Shown here: positions 23,474-32,387 of the stretch, one piece after another
Layout of the letters: every line of letters begins with the position of its first letter
Numbering within the stretch: position 1 is the first letter of the stretch
From: Clostridia bacterium
GTDB lineage: Bacteria; Bacillota; Clostridia; Oscillospirales; Acutalibacteraceae
Direction: 5' to 3'
Assembly (NCBI GenBank): GCA_017416485.1
Contig: JAFQCH010000010.1
Location: 1-45,142 of the forward strand
DNA length: 45,142 nucleotides
Translations under genes and position numbers: made by a program
The notes under the pieces: model-generated
Seen by the model: only the letters and a program-made list of their open reading frames with translations
Told to the model about the DNA's origin: nothing
The model's database searches: none

Positions 23474-23550
23474 TGGCGCGCTTGAAGGAATTCGAATCCC
23501 CGACCTTCCGCTTAGGAGGCGGACGCTCTATCCTGCTGAGCTACAAGCGC
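23474..23550 (-). tRNA. tRNA-Arg (CCT)
   Basis: The minus strand folds completely: acceptor GCGCTTG/CAAGCGC, D-arm AGCTCAGCAGGATAGAGC, anticodon arm CCGCCTCCTAAGCGG with CCT, T-arm TCGGGGATTCGAATTCC, discriminator G and CCA. Confidence 0.95.
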
Positions 23551-23659
23551 ATATACGATACAATTCAAACTATTAACCCTTTGCTTTTGGGGGTGAGGCA
23601 AGCGTTAAAACACACCATTAGGGAGGGGCTTGTTATTACGAGCAAAGCGAGTAACAAGG

Positions 23660-23705
23660 TTCTGCCTCGAAGAGGCAGGTTCTTCTATCCATTTAACTAA
23701 GAGGC
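23660..23705 (-). pseudogene. Broken tRNA gene (5' half), Arg-like
   Basis: The minus strand starts GCCTCTTAGTTAAATGGATA, the acceptor and D-arm of a Gram-positive tRNA (closest to tRNA-Arg types). In the anticodon arm it turns into the foldback CTGCCTC-TTC-GAGGCAG, and no T-arm or matching 3' acceptor strand follows within 60 bases. It cannot form a functional tRNA as read. Confidence 0.6.
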
Positions 23706-23754
23706 TTATTATTGCTTACTATAGCAGAATTTTCTGTTTTTGTCAATTCTTATG

Positions 23755-23789
23755 AAACAGGGCAGGAGAAAAGTTCCTGCCCTGTTTTT
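23755..23789. terminator. Bidirectional terminator after the PPC-repeat gene
   Basis: AAACAGGGCAGGA / TCCTGCCCTGTTT stem four bases past the stop of the minus-strand gene; plus-strand reading ends in five T. Confidence 0.7.
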
Positions 23790-23792
23790 GTG

Positions 23793-25781
23793 TTATGACT
23801 TTTTAAGCAGCAGGGTGTAGGTTTCGCTGCTGAAGTAATCGCCCGCAGTGATGCGGATGTAGTAATCGCCCGTGCGAAGGCGATAATAGGCGCTTGCTTG
23901 CTCTTGATTCCAGTTGACGGCGAGGTCATTGCGCACCGCGCCCGCAGAGTCGGTCAGCGGCAAACCGTTTTTGTCCATCGGGGTGAACACATTGCCGTCT
24001 GCATCGGTCAGGGTCACCAGCCAGCCGAGGCGGTCGAGGTTGACCTGCGCATGGCTGAAGGTGAGGCAAACATCGGTGTCTGCGGAAACATGCACCACAA
24101 ACCAGTCTGTGTCTGTTTCAAGACCTGTCTGTGTCAGCGAGCCCCTGACGGGTCTGCCGATAACGGCTTCGCTTGCCTTGGCGGTGGTGTTGTTGGGTTC
24201 GGCTTCAAATCCGGTGTCGTTTGTGTGGGTGATTTCCACGGTGTACGGAATGCCAGAGAAATAGCGGTTGTCGCTGTCGATGCAAACATAATACCTGCCC
24301 GCAGCAACACCAAGTTCGGGAGAGATGTTGACGGCATCCATCCAGTTGGAAATAAACGAGTGCAGCACCTGTCCTTCTGCGTTGAGAATGGAAATATTCC
24401 AGCCGTCGTTATCTTCTTCGGGGTCAGCAGCATGGCGGAAGGTTACCTGCAACGAACCTGCTTTTGTAAGATCGACTGCATAATAGTCCATGTCGATGCC
24501 TTGGGCGCGGTTGTTCATCATACCGGTGTAAACAGTGCCGGACTGCACGGGGGTTGCGGTGGCAAAGGTGTCGTTGCTTTCCTGCTCAAACAGATCCGCC
24601 TGCACGCAATCGACTTTCAATTCATAGTCCTGCGTACTGTGTACCCTGCCTTTGATGCAGATAAAATAAACGCCTTTTGCAAGGCCGACCTGCTCACCCG
24701 TAACACGGTCCTTGCCGACATCGGCGTTGTTGAAACTCAGGGGGTTTAAGCCTGCATCGTACAGGGTGATCTGCCATGCAACAGAAATCATATCCATTGC
24801 ATCGTGGGTGAACGTGTAGTGCGCATAGCCGTTATAAGGCATGCGGAACAAATACCAGTCTTCGTCGGTATTGGTTGAGGTTTCGTATTTGGACGAAGCA
24901 CCCTTCACGGCATAGCCCGGATACAGTTCGGTATAGCGGGCAGGGGTGTCGTTGGGCTCGCTTTCGCGGTCATATTCTGCCGCGAATTCGGCAAGCACGG
25001 TCACATCATCTGCACTGAATTTGCCGTTCTGCGCAAGCACAAGCCTGTAGGTGCCGGGCTGCACACCGATGGCGGCGGAAGTAACCGAATCGGTTGCCAC
25101 GCCGGAGGACAGAATATTGAGCCTGCGGTAGGCGATGGCGTTGCTGTTTCCCACCATGTCATATTCCTCATACAGGGTGAGCTTCCAGCCCACTTCGCTG
25201 AATGGCCCGTTGGAAGGATAGCCCAGCGTGCAGCGGATGAAGCCGCGTTCGGTGACGGTGAGAACATACACCACGCCCGAACCGTCTGCGGGCAGGGATG
25301 TGGTGACCTGGGCGCCGAAACGCAGAGGGCGCACGGTGGTTTCGCCCGTGTTTTCGGGCTGTATTACATCGGCAACGGGCAGCGTTGTTTTTTGCGTTGT
25401 TACCGGTTCGGTTGGTTCTGTGGTTTGCACCTGCACGGGGCGCGATTGCGGTTTTTTGGCGGGATCAAAAGCATGCACTTGCGTTTTGTGTGCCGCAGTT
25501 GGCGCTTCCGTTTTTTGCGTTGTTGCAACGGCAGAAGTTTCCGCTTCGGTGGCGGGCAGGGCAGATTGCGCCGTGAGCACCTCGGCAGGGGAATCGGGCA
25601 CTGCGGCAGCTGCGGGTTCTTCTTTCTGCAACTGTGTGACGGTGTATGAGCGTGCGCCGTCATAGTCGGTCAGTGTTTTGGTCTGCACAAAGCGCGGCGA
25701 AAACTGCACAACAAGCAAAATGACCGTGCACAAACACAGCGCAACGCAAAAAATCTGTCGCACAACAAGACCCCGTTTCAC
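23793..25781 (-). CDS. Secreted protein with four PPC-like beta-sandwich modules
   Basis: A 662-aa protein. A membrane-anchoring signal (about residues 8-28) is followed by a Thr/Pro/Ala-rich linker to about 150 and four tandem modules of about 125 residues. Each has a W-x-(I/V/L)-(T/S)-(L/I) strand (VGWKLTLYEEYD, VAWQITLYDAG, DGWNISILNAEG, LGWLVTLTDADG), and three carry the entry motif E-x-E-x-N-(D/N)-T with a following Ala. This resembles bacterial pre-peptidase C-terminal domains. No catalytic domain is present, so it is probably an extracellular binding or structural protein. AAAGGAG is eight bases from the GTG at 25781. No LPxTG is present; the N-terminal helix may hold it in the membrane. 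Confidence 0.75.
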   Translation of the reverse strand: MKRGLVVRQIFCVALCLCTVILLVVQFSPRFVQTKTLTDYDGARSYTVTQLQKEEPAAAAVPDSPAEVLTAQSALPATEAETSAVATTQKTEAPTAAHKTQVHAFDPAKKPQSRPVQVQTTEPTEPVTTQKTTLPVADVIQPENTGETTVRPLRFGAQVTTSLPADGSGVVYVLTVTERGFIRCTLGYPSNGPFSEVGWKLTLYEEYDMVGNSNAIAYRRLNILSSGVATDSVTSAAIGVQPGTYRLVLAQNGKFSADDVTVLAEFAAEYDRESEPNDTPARYTELYPGYAVKGASSKYETSTNTDEDWYLFRMPYNGYAHYTFTHDAMDMISVAWQITLYDAGLNPLSFNNADVGKDRVTGEQVGLAKGVYFICIKGRVHSTQDYELKVDCVQADLFEQESNDTFATATPVQSGTVYTGMMNNRAQGIDMDYYAVDLTKAGSLQVTFRHAADPEEDNDGWNISILNAEGQVLHSFISNWMDAVNISPELGVAAGRYYVCIDSDNRYFSGIPYTVEITHTNDTGFEAEPNNTTAKASEAVIGRPVRGSLTQTGLETDTDWFVVHVSADTDVCLTFSHAQVNLDRLGWLVTLTDADGNVFTPMDKNGLPLTDSAGAVRNDLAVNWNQEQASAYYRLRTGDYYIRITAGDYFSSETYTLLLKKS

Positions 25782-25927
25782 GGCACACACTCCTTTCTTG
25801 GTTTATAATACAAGAGTATTCTTAATTTTAACATATAAACCGCAGCATTGCAAGCAGTAAAAAGAGGAAAGTAAATAGCAGTTTATCGCAAAAAAAGAGA
25901 TTGCCCTTGCGGACAATCTTTGGTTTT

Positions 25928-26605
25928 TTATTGCATGGTAAATTTTGCCTTGATTTCTTCTGCGGATTTCTTTTTGTAACGAATCAGAAGAATACCGAGC
26001 ACGATGGCAGAGACAGCAAGAGCACCGAGCCACAGCGGAGCAAAAAAGCCTTCCTTGACACCGATAACAAGCAACCCGAGCAGACTGCCTGCACCCGTGA
26101 GCACCGGGTAAGGAGCGCTTCTGTGTCCTTGCTTTTTGTCGATGAGTGCACAAATCAGCAAGGTTACAAGCACGAACATCACCCCGATGGGAACTGCGGT
26201 TGCAAAGCCGTCCATGGGGACATTCATTGCTTTGCCCAGCACAAATGCAAAAAAGGTCAGCGACCAGATATTCATAATAACATAGTTGCCCCCATGCAAC
26301 TGTTTTACAAAAATGCGTCTGCCGAAAACCGTCCACAACAGCGGCAGGGTGCTGTACACAAATGCCGCCTGTGCGGCATCGATGATATTCAATTTTTGTA
26401 AAACGATGCCTGTGATTCCCGACACTGCCCACAAGGCAAGGAAAAACGGGAATGCGGAGGGCTTGTATTTTTCGGTTTTCACCTTGGGACATTCGGAATA
26501 GCGGATGCCCTTTATTTTGTATTCGTCCGCGTGTGTTTTTGCACCGCACAGCGGGCAGGCGGTGTAGTTTTCGGGCAGATCGATATTACATTCTCTGCAT
26601 CTCAT
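25928..26605 (-). CDS. Zinc-ribbon membrane protein (DUF6320-type)
   Basis: A 225-aa protein with an N-terminal zinc ribbon (MRCRECNIDLPENYTACPLC, two CxxC pairs) and, from residue 50 on, six hydrophobic segments with a lysine-rich tail. This is the layout of DUF6320 proteins. Its ATG overlaps the stop of the upstream acyltransferase gene (ATGA), so the two are translated together, and such pairing is common in clostridia. A supporting role for the acyltransferase at the membrane is inferred from this only. Confidence 0.75.
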   Translation of the reverse strand: MRCRECNIDLPENYTACPLCGAKTHADEYKIKGIRYSECPKVKTEKYKPSAFPFFLALWAVSGITGIVLQKLNIIDAAQAAFVYSTLPLLWTVFGRRIFVKQLHGGNYVIMNIWSLTFFAFVLGKAMNVPMDGFATAVPIGVMFVLVTLLICALIDKKQGHRSAPYPVLTGAGSLLGLLVIGVKEGFFAPLWLGALAVSAIVLGILLIRYKKKSAEEIKAKFTMQ

Positions 26606-27879
26606 ACGGCATCCCCCTCCCAGTCACTGCTTTCCACACGCACACGCATACCCAGACTCGTCAGCGTTCTGTAGAACGTGCGCACCACATCGGTCTGTTT
26701 GGATGCGACATTGAAGCAGATGTTCAGTTTATCGTCAATGCTGTTGATGGCACAGCCCACCGCATTGCGCGGTCCGCCGAGAAAAACCTCCATGCGGTCC
26801 ACATGCGCTTTCATTTCGGGCGGCATTTTGCACACACCGAGGTTTGAAAGTGAACAGGCGAACTTATTCTGTCCGTTGATATAGCCGAGCTTGAGCACGG
26901 GCTTTTTCACACCGTTGGGCAAAATTCGGACGATCGGATTCTTTGCCGTGGATACATTCATGGTGACATTCTGCTCAAGTACCTCTTTGGTGGTGCCCTC
27001 CTTGAGCTTGCCTGCAATGGCAGTGAGAATATCCTCAAGCGTGGAGGATTTATCCTGTTTAAGAGTGACTCCCATGTTGGTGAACAGCGAGAAATTGCGC
27101 ATGGAATTGACACCGAACAAGGGACGAAGCGACACGGGGACGGAAATCTTGATGGGCAGCTTATTGCTTTCGGGGGCGCACTGATACAGGGAATAAATGT
27201 ATACCGCGGTCAGGAATTCCGTGATGGTAATATTATGCTCCTTGCAATAGGGCTTGATGTCCTCCACGGGAACCAGCCCCTGAAACAGACGGTTATAATT
27301 CTTGATGGGCTTGACAGGATGCTGATAGCTGTTGCCCTCCTTGCGTGACATGCCCTTTTTGGTCTTATCGTACACCTTTTTGAACGCATCGACAACCTCA
27401 TCCTCGGTCGGTGCTTCGGTGATATCAACAATATGCTCGCTTGCGGGAATATCAATGCCCTTCAGGCGCAGATACTGCGCGGTGAGCGCCTTGAGCACGG
27501 CAATGGTAGCACCGCCGTCGGCAATACCGTGGAAGGCTTCAATGCAGAGTCTGCGCTTGTAGTAGATGATCTTGAGTGCAGGCACATCCGTATACCAGCG
27601 CGGTGTCGGCAGGCACGGATGCAGATGCTCCTCCTCCACAACGGGCGGCTCGGTCGCTTTTTCAAGATACGGCCAGAAATAGCCGTAGCGAAGCTGCACA
27701 AAATAGGACGGAAAACGGGGCATGATATCGCGCACCGCTTGCCTGAGCACATCGGGATCGATTTCTTCGGTCAGCACAAAGCCGATTCTGTAGCCGCAGA
27801 TCCATTGGCGGTTGGATGAATAGGGATAAATGGTTGCCGCATTGTCGAGGTCGAACCATGTTTTCTGCAAATTACTCAT
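26602..27879 (-). CDS. Condensation-superfamily acyltransferase (alcohol acetyltransferase-like)
   Basis: A 425-aa protein of the CoA-dependent acyltransferase/condensation fold. The active-site motif HxxxDG is seen as EAFHGIADGGATIAV near residue 115, and a later KISVPVSLRPLFGVNSMRNF fits the second half of the fold. Unlike peptide-synthetase condensation domains it is encoded alone. It may acylate a lipid or alcohol. It lies between a TVP38-like membrane protein (eight-base overlap) and a DUF6320 protein (four-base overlap), forming a tight three-gene operon likely concerned with membrane lipid or glycolipid modification. The substrate cannot be deduced. Confidence 0.75.
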   Translation of the reverse strand: MSNLQKTWFDLDNAATIYPYSSNRQWICGYRIGFVLTEEIDPDVLRQAVRDIMPRFPSYFVQLRYGYFWPYLEKATEPPVVEEEHLHPCLPTPRWYTDVPALKIIYYKRRLCIEAFHGIADGGATIAVLKALTAQYLRLKGIDIPASEHIVDITEAPTEDEVVDAFKKVYDKTKKGMSRKEGNSYQHPVKPIKNYNRLFQGLVPVEDIKPYCKEHNITITEFLTAVYIYSLYQCAPESNKLPIKISVPVSLRPLFGVNSMRNFSLFTNMGVTLKQDKSSTLEDILTAIAGKLKEGTTKEVLEQNVTMNVSTAKNPIVRILPNGVKKPVLKLGYINGQNKFACSLSNLGVCKMPPEMKAHVDRMEVFLGGPRNAVGCAINSIDDKLNICFNVASKQTDVVRTFYRTLTSLGMRVRVESSDWEGDAV

Positions 27880-28594
27880 TGGTGATCTCCTGTTGATTCT
27901 GCTTGTTCTTTTTGATCATGTTTTTGGTGAGCAAACTCGAAATAAGAATGAACACCACGATAGCAACCACGGGAATGGCCGTCAGCCACGGTTTTTCGCC
28001 GATGGTTTTGAGTGCCGTTCCGAAGCCTGTGTAAACAATCACAAGCGGCAACATGCCGAGGTTTGCACCGAGGAAAAAATTTTTGAACGATGTGTTCATG
28101 GCCCCGAACAAAAGGCTCGACAAGTCACCGGGCAGAAGCCCCGACAACTTGACCACAAACACGGTTTGCATTTCGTTTGCACCTGCAAAGTCGTCCAGTT
28201 TTTTGATGGCTTTGAATTTGCCCTTGAGAGTATCGACCATGCCTGCACCTGTGAACTTGCCGAGAAAATACGGAATGACAAGGCTGAGTGCCACACTGAC
28301 GAGATTGACAATAAATGCCGAAAAATAGTTCGGCATCATGTAAGCACAAATGGCAAACACCACCGCGGGCGGAAACACGAGCGCAAAAGACTTGACAACG
28401 GAAAATGCAACAACAGCCAGTGCAATGGTTGCCGTGCCGCCCGTGATCATCTTGCTCAGTTCCGGGATATTGCTGACTTTGATGTTGTATTTCTGAATGA
28501 GCACGATGCACAGCACCACCATGGCGAGCATCATAACCCCTGCGGCAATCTGCAATGCCTTAACCAGGTTGCCGTAATTCTTCTTTTCTCCCAT
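27872..28594 (-). CDS. TVP38/TMEM64 (DedA-like) family membrane protein
   Basis: A 240-aa membrane protein with the SNARE-associated/VTT domain: central motifs YFLGKFTGAGMVDTL and KLSGLLPGDLSSLLFGAMNT (the family shows R/K-x-x-P/G-x-x-P followed by G-A). About six hydrophobic segments and a Lys/Asn-rich C-terminus. VTT-domain proteins are linked to lipid scrambling or transport across membranes. It is the first gene of the three-gene operon with the acyltransferase and DUF6320 protein. AGAGG(C) before the ATG is a weak ribosome site. Confidence 0.82.
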   Translation of the reverse strand: MGEKKNYGNLVKALQIAAGVMMLAMVVLCIVLIQKYNIKVSNIPELSKMITGGTATIALAVVAFSVVKSFALVFPPAVVFAICAYMMPNYFSAFIVNLVSVALSLVIPYFLGKFTGAGMVDTLKGKFKAIKKLDDFAGANEMQTVFVVKLSGLLPGDLSSLLFGAMNTSFKNFFLGANLGMLPLVIVYTGFGTALKTIGEKPWLTAIPVVAIVVFILISSLLTKNMIKKNKQNQQEITNE

Positions 28595-28995
28595 AAGAGC
28601 CTCCGAAAAACAATTTTATTTATTTTACAGCACCGCCTTGCTGAAGTCAATGCACAGAATGCAAAAAAATACAGTTTTCTCCTCGCTGTGCCACAGAAAC
28701 TTTGCTTTTCATAATCCATTAAAAAAATTTATAAATAAGCAAAGTAATCAAAAGAAAAACGTATGATTTTTATTAAATATGTTGTAAACAAAAGATGATT
28801 GTGCTATAGTGAAAAAATGGAGAAGATTCCTGGATTTTTTACACATACGGGCGTTGTTGTTTGTTTTTATTCAGAAGAATCAAGGAATTGCATTTTTACA
28901 CGACTGCCAAAGAACTCAAAAAACGCATTACCGTGCGATGCAGGTATCAGTAACAAAAAATATTTAAGCAACAAATGTGAAAGAGGTGCTTTCCC
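28595..28995. other. Intergenic region with a possible gene remnant
   Basis: A divergent promoter region, AT-rich. The segment 28884-28952 reads ELHFYTTAKELKKRITVRCR plus YQ-stop, whose KKRITVRC equals the end of the small sortase at 22555 in 8 of 9 residues including the catalytic Arg. It has no ribosome site. Otherwise nothing is seen. Confidence 0.3.
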
Positions 28996-29616
28996 GTGAA
29001 CAAAAAGATTTTCCTTTTCAGCAAGCCTTTCTGCCTGTCGATTCTTGCATGTGCGTTTGTGTATGGGTTGGTGCTGCCGTTCTGCTGGGGCAATGACCCT
29101 GCAAGTGAGTTCGGCACGCTGTCGCTGCTGTGCGAGACACCCGAACGCAAAATATGGTTCTGGATATGGGGCTTACTCACCGCTGGCGGCGTGGCTTGCA
29201 ACCTGCAATATATGTACAAAAAATTTGATTACAAAAACAAATTCCTCAACGTGCTTTGCGTGCTGTCCGTTGTGGGGGTGTGCTGCATTGCGCTGACCCT
29301 CAGCCACAGCATTGAAGACTGGAACCCCAAACGTGTTCTGCACTGGGTTGCCACGGGTGTGTTTATTGTATTCATCCTTGCCGCGGGGGTGCTGTTCTTT
29401 ATTTTCAACATCAAAAAACAAAAGCATTTCGGCGTACTCACCGCTTGCATGTTCGGCATTTTTGCAACATTCCTCATCATCTTCATCGACGTGGGAAAAA
29501 GCGCGCTGATGGAAATGATTCCCGTTGCGCTGTACGAAATACTGCTGTTTGTTGTTAATTTTAGCCCTGCTTTTAAAAGGCAAGAAAGGATAGACCATGC
29601 CGATCAGACCGTATGA
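28996..29616 (+). CDS. Uncharacterised six-helix membrane protein
   Basis: A 206-aa protein with about six membrane helices, starting MNKKIFLFSKPFCLSILACA and with short charged loops (YKKFDYKNKF, SIEDWNPKRVLHW, NIKKQKHFG). The overall shape recalls DUF998 or Frag1/DRAM-like proteins, but no diagnostic motif is certain. The GTG at 28996 is nine bases after AAGAGGTG. The end overlaps the following GNAT gene by 20 bases, so they form a two-gene operon. Confidence 0.6.
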   Translation: MNKKIFLFSKPFCLSILACAFVYGLVLPFCWGNDPASEFGTLSLLCETPERKIWFWIWGLLTAGGVACNLQYMYKKFDYKNKFLNVLCVLSVVGVCCIALTLSHSIEDWNPKRVLHWVATGVFIVFILAAGVLFFIFNIKKQKHFGVLTACMFGIFATFLIIFIDVGKSALMEMIPVALYEILLFVVNFSPAFKRQERIDHADQTV

Positions 29617-30151
29617 AGCCAAAGACCGCGATGCGGTGCGATACATCTGCCTGAACAGTGACGGCCCCTGCGAAGCCGACGAGATGGGTCAACATTTTCT
29701 GCTGACCACCTACTGCGATTATTACATTGAACGCGAACCGCACAACTGTTTTGTGTTTGCGGACGAAGAAGACAGAGCCGTGGGCTACATTCTGTGCACC
29801 GAAGACTTTGCAAACTTCCGCAAAGTGTTTTACAGCGATTTCAAAACCCGCATTGACCCTGCCCGCACTGCCGAGCATAAGTGGGCAGAAGAAAGCATTG
29901 TTCCGCATGCACAGCATTCGGCAGACTTCCCTGCACACCTGCACATCGACCTGCTTCCCGACTACCAGGGAAAGGGCATCGGCACGCAACTGATGAACAC
30001 CCTGTTCGCCCATCTGCGCAACAAAAAATGCCGCGGCATTATGCTGACGGTGTTCAGACATAATACGGGGGCCGTGCGTTTTTATGAAAGATACGGCTTT
30101 GACCGCATCGGCGAAAACACAAACAATATTGTGTTCGGAAAACTGCTATAA
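29597..30151 (+). CDS. GNAT family N-acetyltransferase
   Basis: A 184-aa acetyltransferase. The acetyl-CoA loop is YQGKGIGTQLMNTL near residue 122, preceded by the strand HLHIDLLPD and followed by GAVRFYERYGFDRIGEN near the C-terminus, the standard GNAT order. The N-terminal part (IRPYEAKDRDAVRYICL) is also typical. Similar proteins are sometimes annotated next to glycoside hydrolases. AAGGA precedes the ATG, and the gene starts inside the membrane-protein gene. A strong terminator overlaps its stop. Confidence 0.88.
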   Translation: MPIRPYEAKDRDAVRYICLNSDGPCEADEMGQHFLLTTYCDYYIEREPHNCFVFADEEDRAVGYILCTEDFANFRKVFYSDFKTRIDPARTAEHKWAEESIVPHAQHSADFPAHLHIDLLPDYQGKGIGTQLMNTLFAHLRNKKCRGIMLTVFRHNTGAVRFYERYGFDRIGENTNNIVFGKLL

Positions 30152-30190
30152 AAGGGGCTGTTGCATCTAAATGCAACAGCCCCTTTTTTT
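30151..30190 (+). terminator. Terminator after the GNAT gene
   Basis: Perfect 16-bp stem AAAGGGGCTGTTGCAT-CTAA-ATGCAACAGCCCCTTT followed by T. The left arm GGGGCTGTTGCAT reappears alone at 39960. Confidence 0.88.
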
Positions 30191-30245
30191 GGTGCCTTTG
30201 TTGTAAATTACGGATTCGCGGGCAACGCCCGCCAAATCGTATTTC

Positions 30246-30857
30246 TTAATATCTGTCGAGTCCCTTTTCGGGCAAACGATAGACGTAAATGTTGCGGTAG
30301 GAAACTGCATTGCCGTGGTCCTGCAGAAGCAGCGGGCCTTCTTTGCAGATGTCACCCATTGCACCGCCGGTGACGTTTTCAAGCACGATGTTGTTGTGTA
30401 CGGGCATGCCGTTGTGCAGCAGGGTAAGACGGGGCTTTTCGGTCACGTTGCCGGCTTCGTCAAAACGTGCGGTACGGAAAATAATATCATAAGTCTGCCA
30501 TTCCATGGCGGGTTTACAGGCATTGAACAGGGGTGCATGGCAGTCATAAACAGCCGAGCAGTCGCCCTTGCCGGGTTCAAGACCGTAGCTGTCAAGCACC
30601 TGCACTTCGTATCTGCCGTGAATGTAAACGCCGGAGTTGCCCTTTGCCTGGCCTTCAGCTTCGGGCATATCGGGAATGCGGAATTCCACGTGCAACAGGC
30701 AGTCACCGAAGACTTCCTTTGTCATAATATCGCCCGTTCTTGCGGTAACGGTAGTGATGCCGTCTTCCACGACCCAGCCGGCAGGATTGCCGTCACGGGT
30801 GGTCCAGTTATCAAGATTTTCGCCGTTGAAAAGAATGACTTTTTCGGGTGCGCTCAT
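30246..30857 (-). CDS. DUF1080 (3-keto-disaccharide hydrolase type) protein
   Basis: A 203-aa cytoplasmic beta-sandwich protein of the DUF1080 family (concanavalin-like fold): LFNGENLDNWTTRDG near the start, HVEFRIPDMPEAEGQAKGNS, GVYIHGRYEVQVLDS and a C-terminal GPLLLQDHG with YRNIYVYRL. These stretches are hallmark family segments, and experimentally studied members hydrolyse 3-keto-glycosides. It is divergently transcribed from a GH4/phosphohexomutase/epimerase operon across a palindromic operator region, suggesting one glycan pathway. AAAGGAG lies eight bases before the ATG. No signal peptide, so it acts inside the cell. Confidence 0.88.
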   Translation of the reverse strand: MSAPEKVILFNGENLDNWTTRDGNPAGWVVEDGITTVTARTGDIMTKEVFGDCLLHVEFRIPDMPEAEGQAKGNSGVYIHGRYEVQVLDSYGLEPGKGDCSAVYDCHAPLFNACKPAMEWQTYDIIFRTARFDEAGNVTEKPRLTLLHNGMPVHNNIVLENVTGGAMGDICKEGPLLLQDHGNAVSYRNIYVYRLPEKGLDRY

Positions 30858-30920
30858 GGTTAAAACTCCTTTCGCATTTGAACTTTGTTCTATTAAAAAA
30901 TATCACTTCAAAGAAAAAAA

Positions 30921-30991
30921 GTCAATACTATTGACAAATTTTGCAATAAATTTAAAAAAATATTGACTATTGTGTACAAACTATATATACT
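30921..30991 (+). promoter_or_regulatory. Divergent regulatory region: palindrome and GH4 promoter
   Basis: GTCAATA-C-TATTGAC (30921-30935) is a perfect palindrome; a further TATTGAC (30961-30967) lies in the -35 region. TTGACT (30963-30968), 17 bases, TATACT (30986-30991) forms the plus-strand promoter. A regulator binding these sites could control both the DUF1080 gene and the GH4 operon. Confidence 0.6.
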
Positions 30992-31044
30992 TATTTTAAG
31001 TGCAATCTTTTTATTGCATAATAATAGGAAAGGAACACAAATTT

Positions 31045-32364
31045 ATGAAAATTACATTTATGGGTGCAGGCAGCACCGTATTTGCCAAAAACGTGCTCGG
31101 TGACGTTATGTGCACACCCGCACTTCGCGAATGCGAAATTGCTCTTTATGACATTGATGCGACCCGTCTGGAAGATAGCTGGATCATGATCAATGCAATC
31201 AACAAAAATGTAAACGAGTCCCGTGCAAAGATCACAAAATACCTCGGTGTTGAAAACCGCAAGGAAGCACTTCGCGGTGCAAACTTTGTTGTCAATGCCA
31301 TTCAGGTAGGGCTTTATGACCCCTGCACCATTATCGACTTTGAAGTGCCCAAAAAGTACGGTCTTCGCCAGACCATTGCAGACTCGCAGGGCATTGGCGG
31401 TATTTTCAGAGCATTGCGTACCATTCCTGTTCTCAAAGACTTTGCAGACGACATGGAAGAAGTCTGCCCGAACGCATGGTTCCTCAACTACACCAACCCC
31501 ATGGCACAGCTTGCAGGCTACATGCAGAGATACACGGGTGTGAAGACCGTCGGCCTTTGCCACAGTGTGCAGGGTTGCTCCAGAGGTCTGCTGAATGCCC
31601 TCGAAATCCCCTACACCGAGCCCATCCGTGAACGCATTGCAGGTATCAACCACATGGGTTGGCTGCTTGAAATCGAAGATGCAGACGGCACTGACCTGTA
31701 TCCCGAAATCCGCAGAAGAGCCATCGGCGTGCTTGAAAGCGGTGTGACCGACCACAATGACCTTGTGCGTTATGAATATATCCGTCGTTTCGGTCACTAC
31801 TGCACCGAATCGAGCGAGCACAACGCAGAATACAACAACTTCTTTATTAAAGATAAGCATCCCGAACTCATCACCCGCTACAACATTCCGCTGGATGAAT
31901 ATCCGCGTCGTTGTATCAACCAGATTGCCCGCTGGAATGAAGACCGCAAAAAGTATCTCACCGACGATGTCAGCCACAACCGCACCCATGAATATGCTTC
32001 TTACATCATGGAAGCCATGGTTACCGACGTTCCTTACAAAATCGGCGGTAACGTCATCAACAACGGCCTGATTCCGAACCTGCCCAAGGAAGCATGCGTT
32101 GAGGTTGCCTGCCTTGTCAACAAGTACGGTGTGCAGGGCTGCCAACAACCCGCACTGCCTCTGCAGTTGGCAGCAATGAACATGACCATGATCAACGTGC
32201 AGCTGCTTACCATCGAAGCTGCCGTTACCCTCAAGAAGGATGCGATTTATCAGGCTGCGATGCTCGATCCGCATGTGTCCAGCGAACTGACCATCGACGA
32301 AACCGTCAACCTTGTTGACGATCTCATCGAAGCACACGAAGGCTGGCTGCCGAAATATCACTAA
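31045..32364 (+). CDS. Glycoside hydrolase family 4 (alpha-galactosidase/alpha-glucosidase-like)
   Basis: A 439-aa NAD-dependent glycosidase. An N-terminal Rossmann fold (KITFMGAGSTVFAKNVL) binds NAD; NYTNPMAQL, LCHSVQGCS (metal-binding Cys) and AGINHMGWLLEIE (metal-binding His) mark the active site. GH4 enzymes oxidise C3 of the sugar, eliminate the aglycone and re-reduce, with Mn as cofactor. The CHSV motif is found in members acting on non-phosphorylated alpha-glycosides such as MelA and AglA, not the phospho-specific CNxP type. The exact sugar is not certain. AGGAAAGGA precedes the ATG. It is first in an operon with a phosphohexomutase and a sugar isomerase/epimerase. Confidence 0.9.
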   Translation: MKITFMGAGSTVFAKNVLGDVMCTPALRECEIALYDIDATRLEDSWIMINAINKNVNESRAKITKYLGVENRKEALRGANFVVNAIQVGLYDPCTIIDFEVPKKYGLRQTIADSQGIGGIFRALRTIPVLKDFADDMEEVCPNAWFLNYTNPMAQLAGYMQRYTGVKTVGLCHSVQGCSRGLLNALEIPYTEPIRERIAGINHMGWLLEIEDADGTDLYPEIRRRAIGVLESGVTDHNDLVRYEYIRRFGHYCTESSEHNAEYNNFFIKDKHPELITRYNIPLDEYPRRCINQIARWNEDRKKYLTDDVSHNRTHEYASYIMEAMVTDVPYKIGGNVINNGLIPNLPKEACVEVACLVNKYGVQGCQQPALPLQLAAMNMTMINVQLLTIEAAVTLKKDAIYQAAMLDPHVSSELTIDETVNLVDDLIEAHEGWLPKYH

Positions 32365-32387
32365 GCCTTAAAAAAGGACTTGATTCT

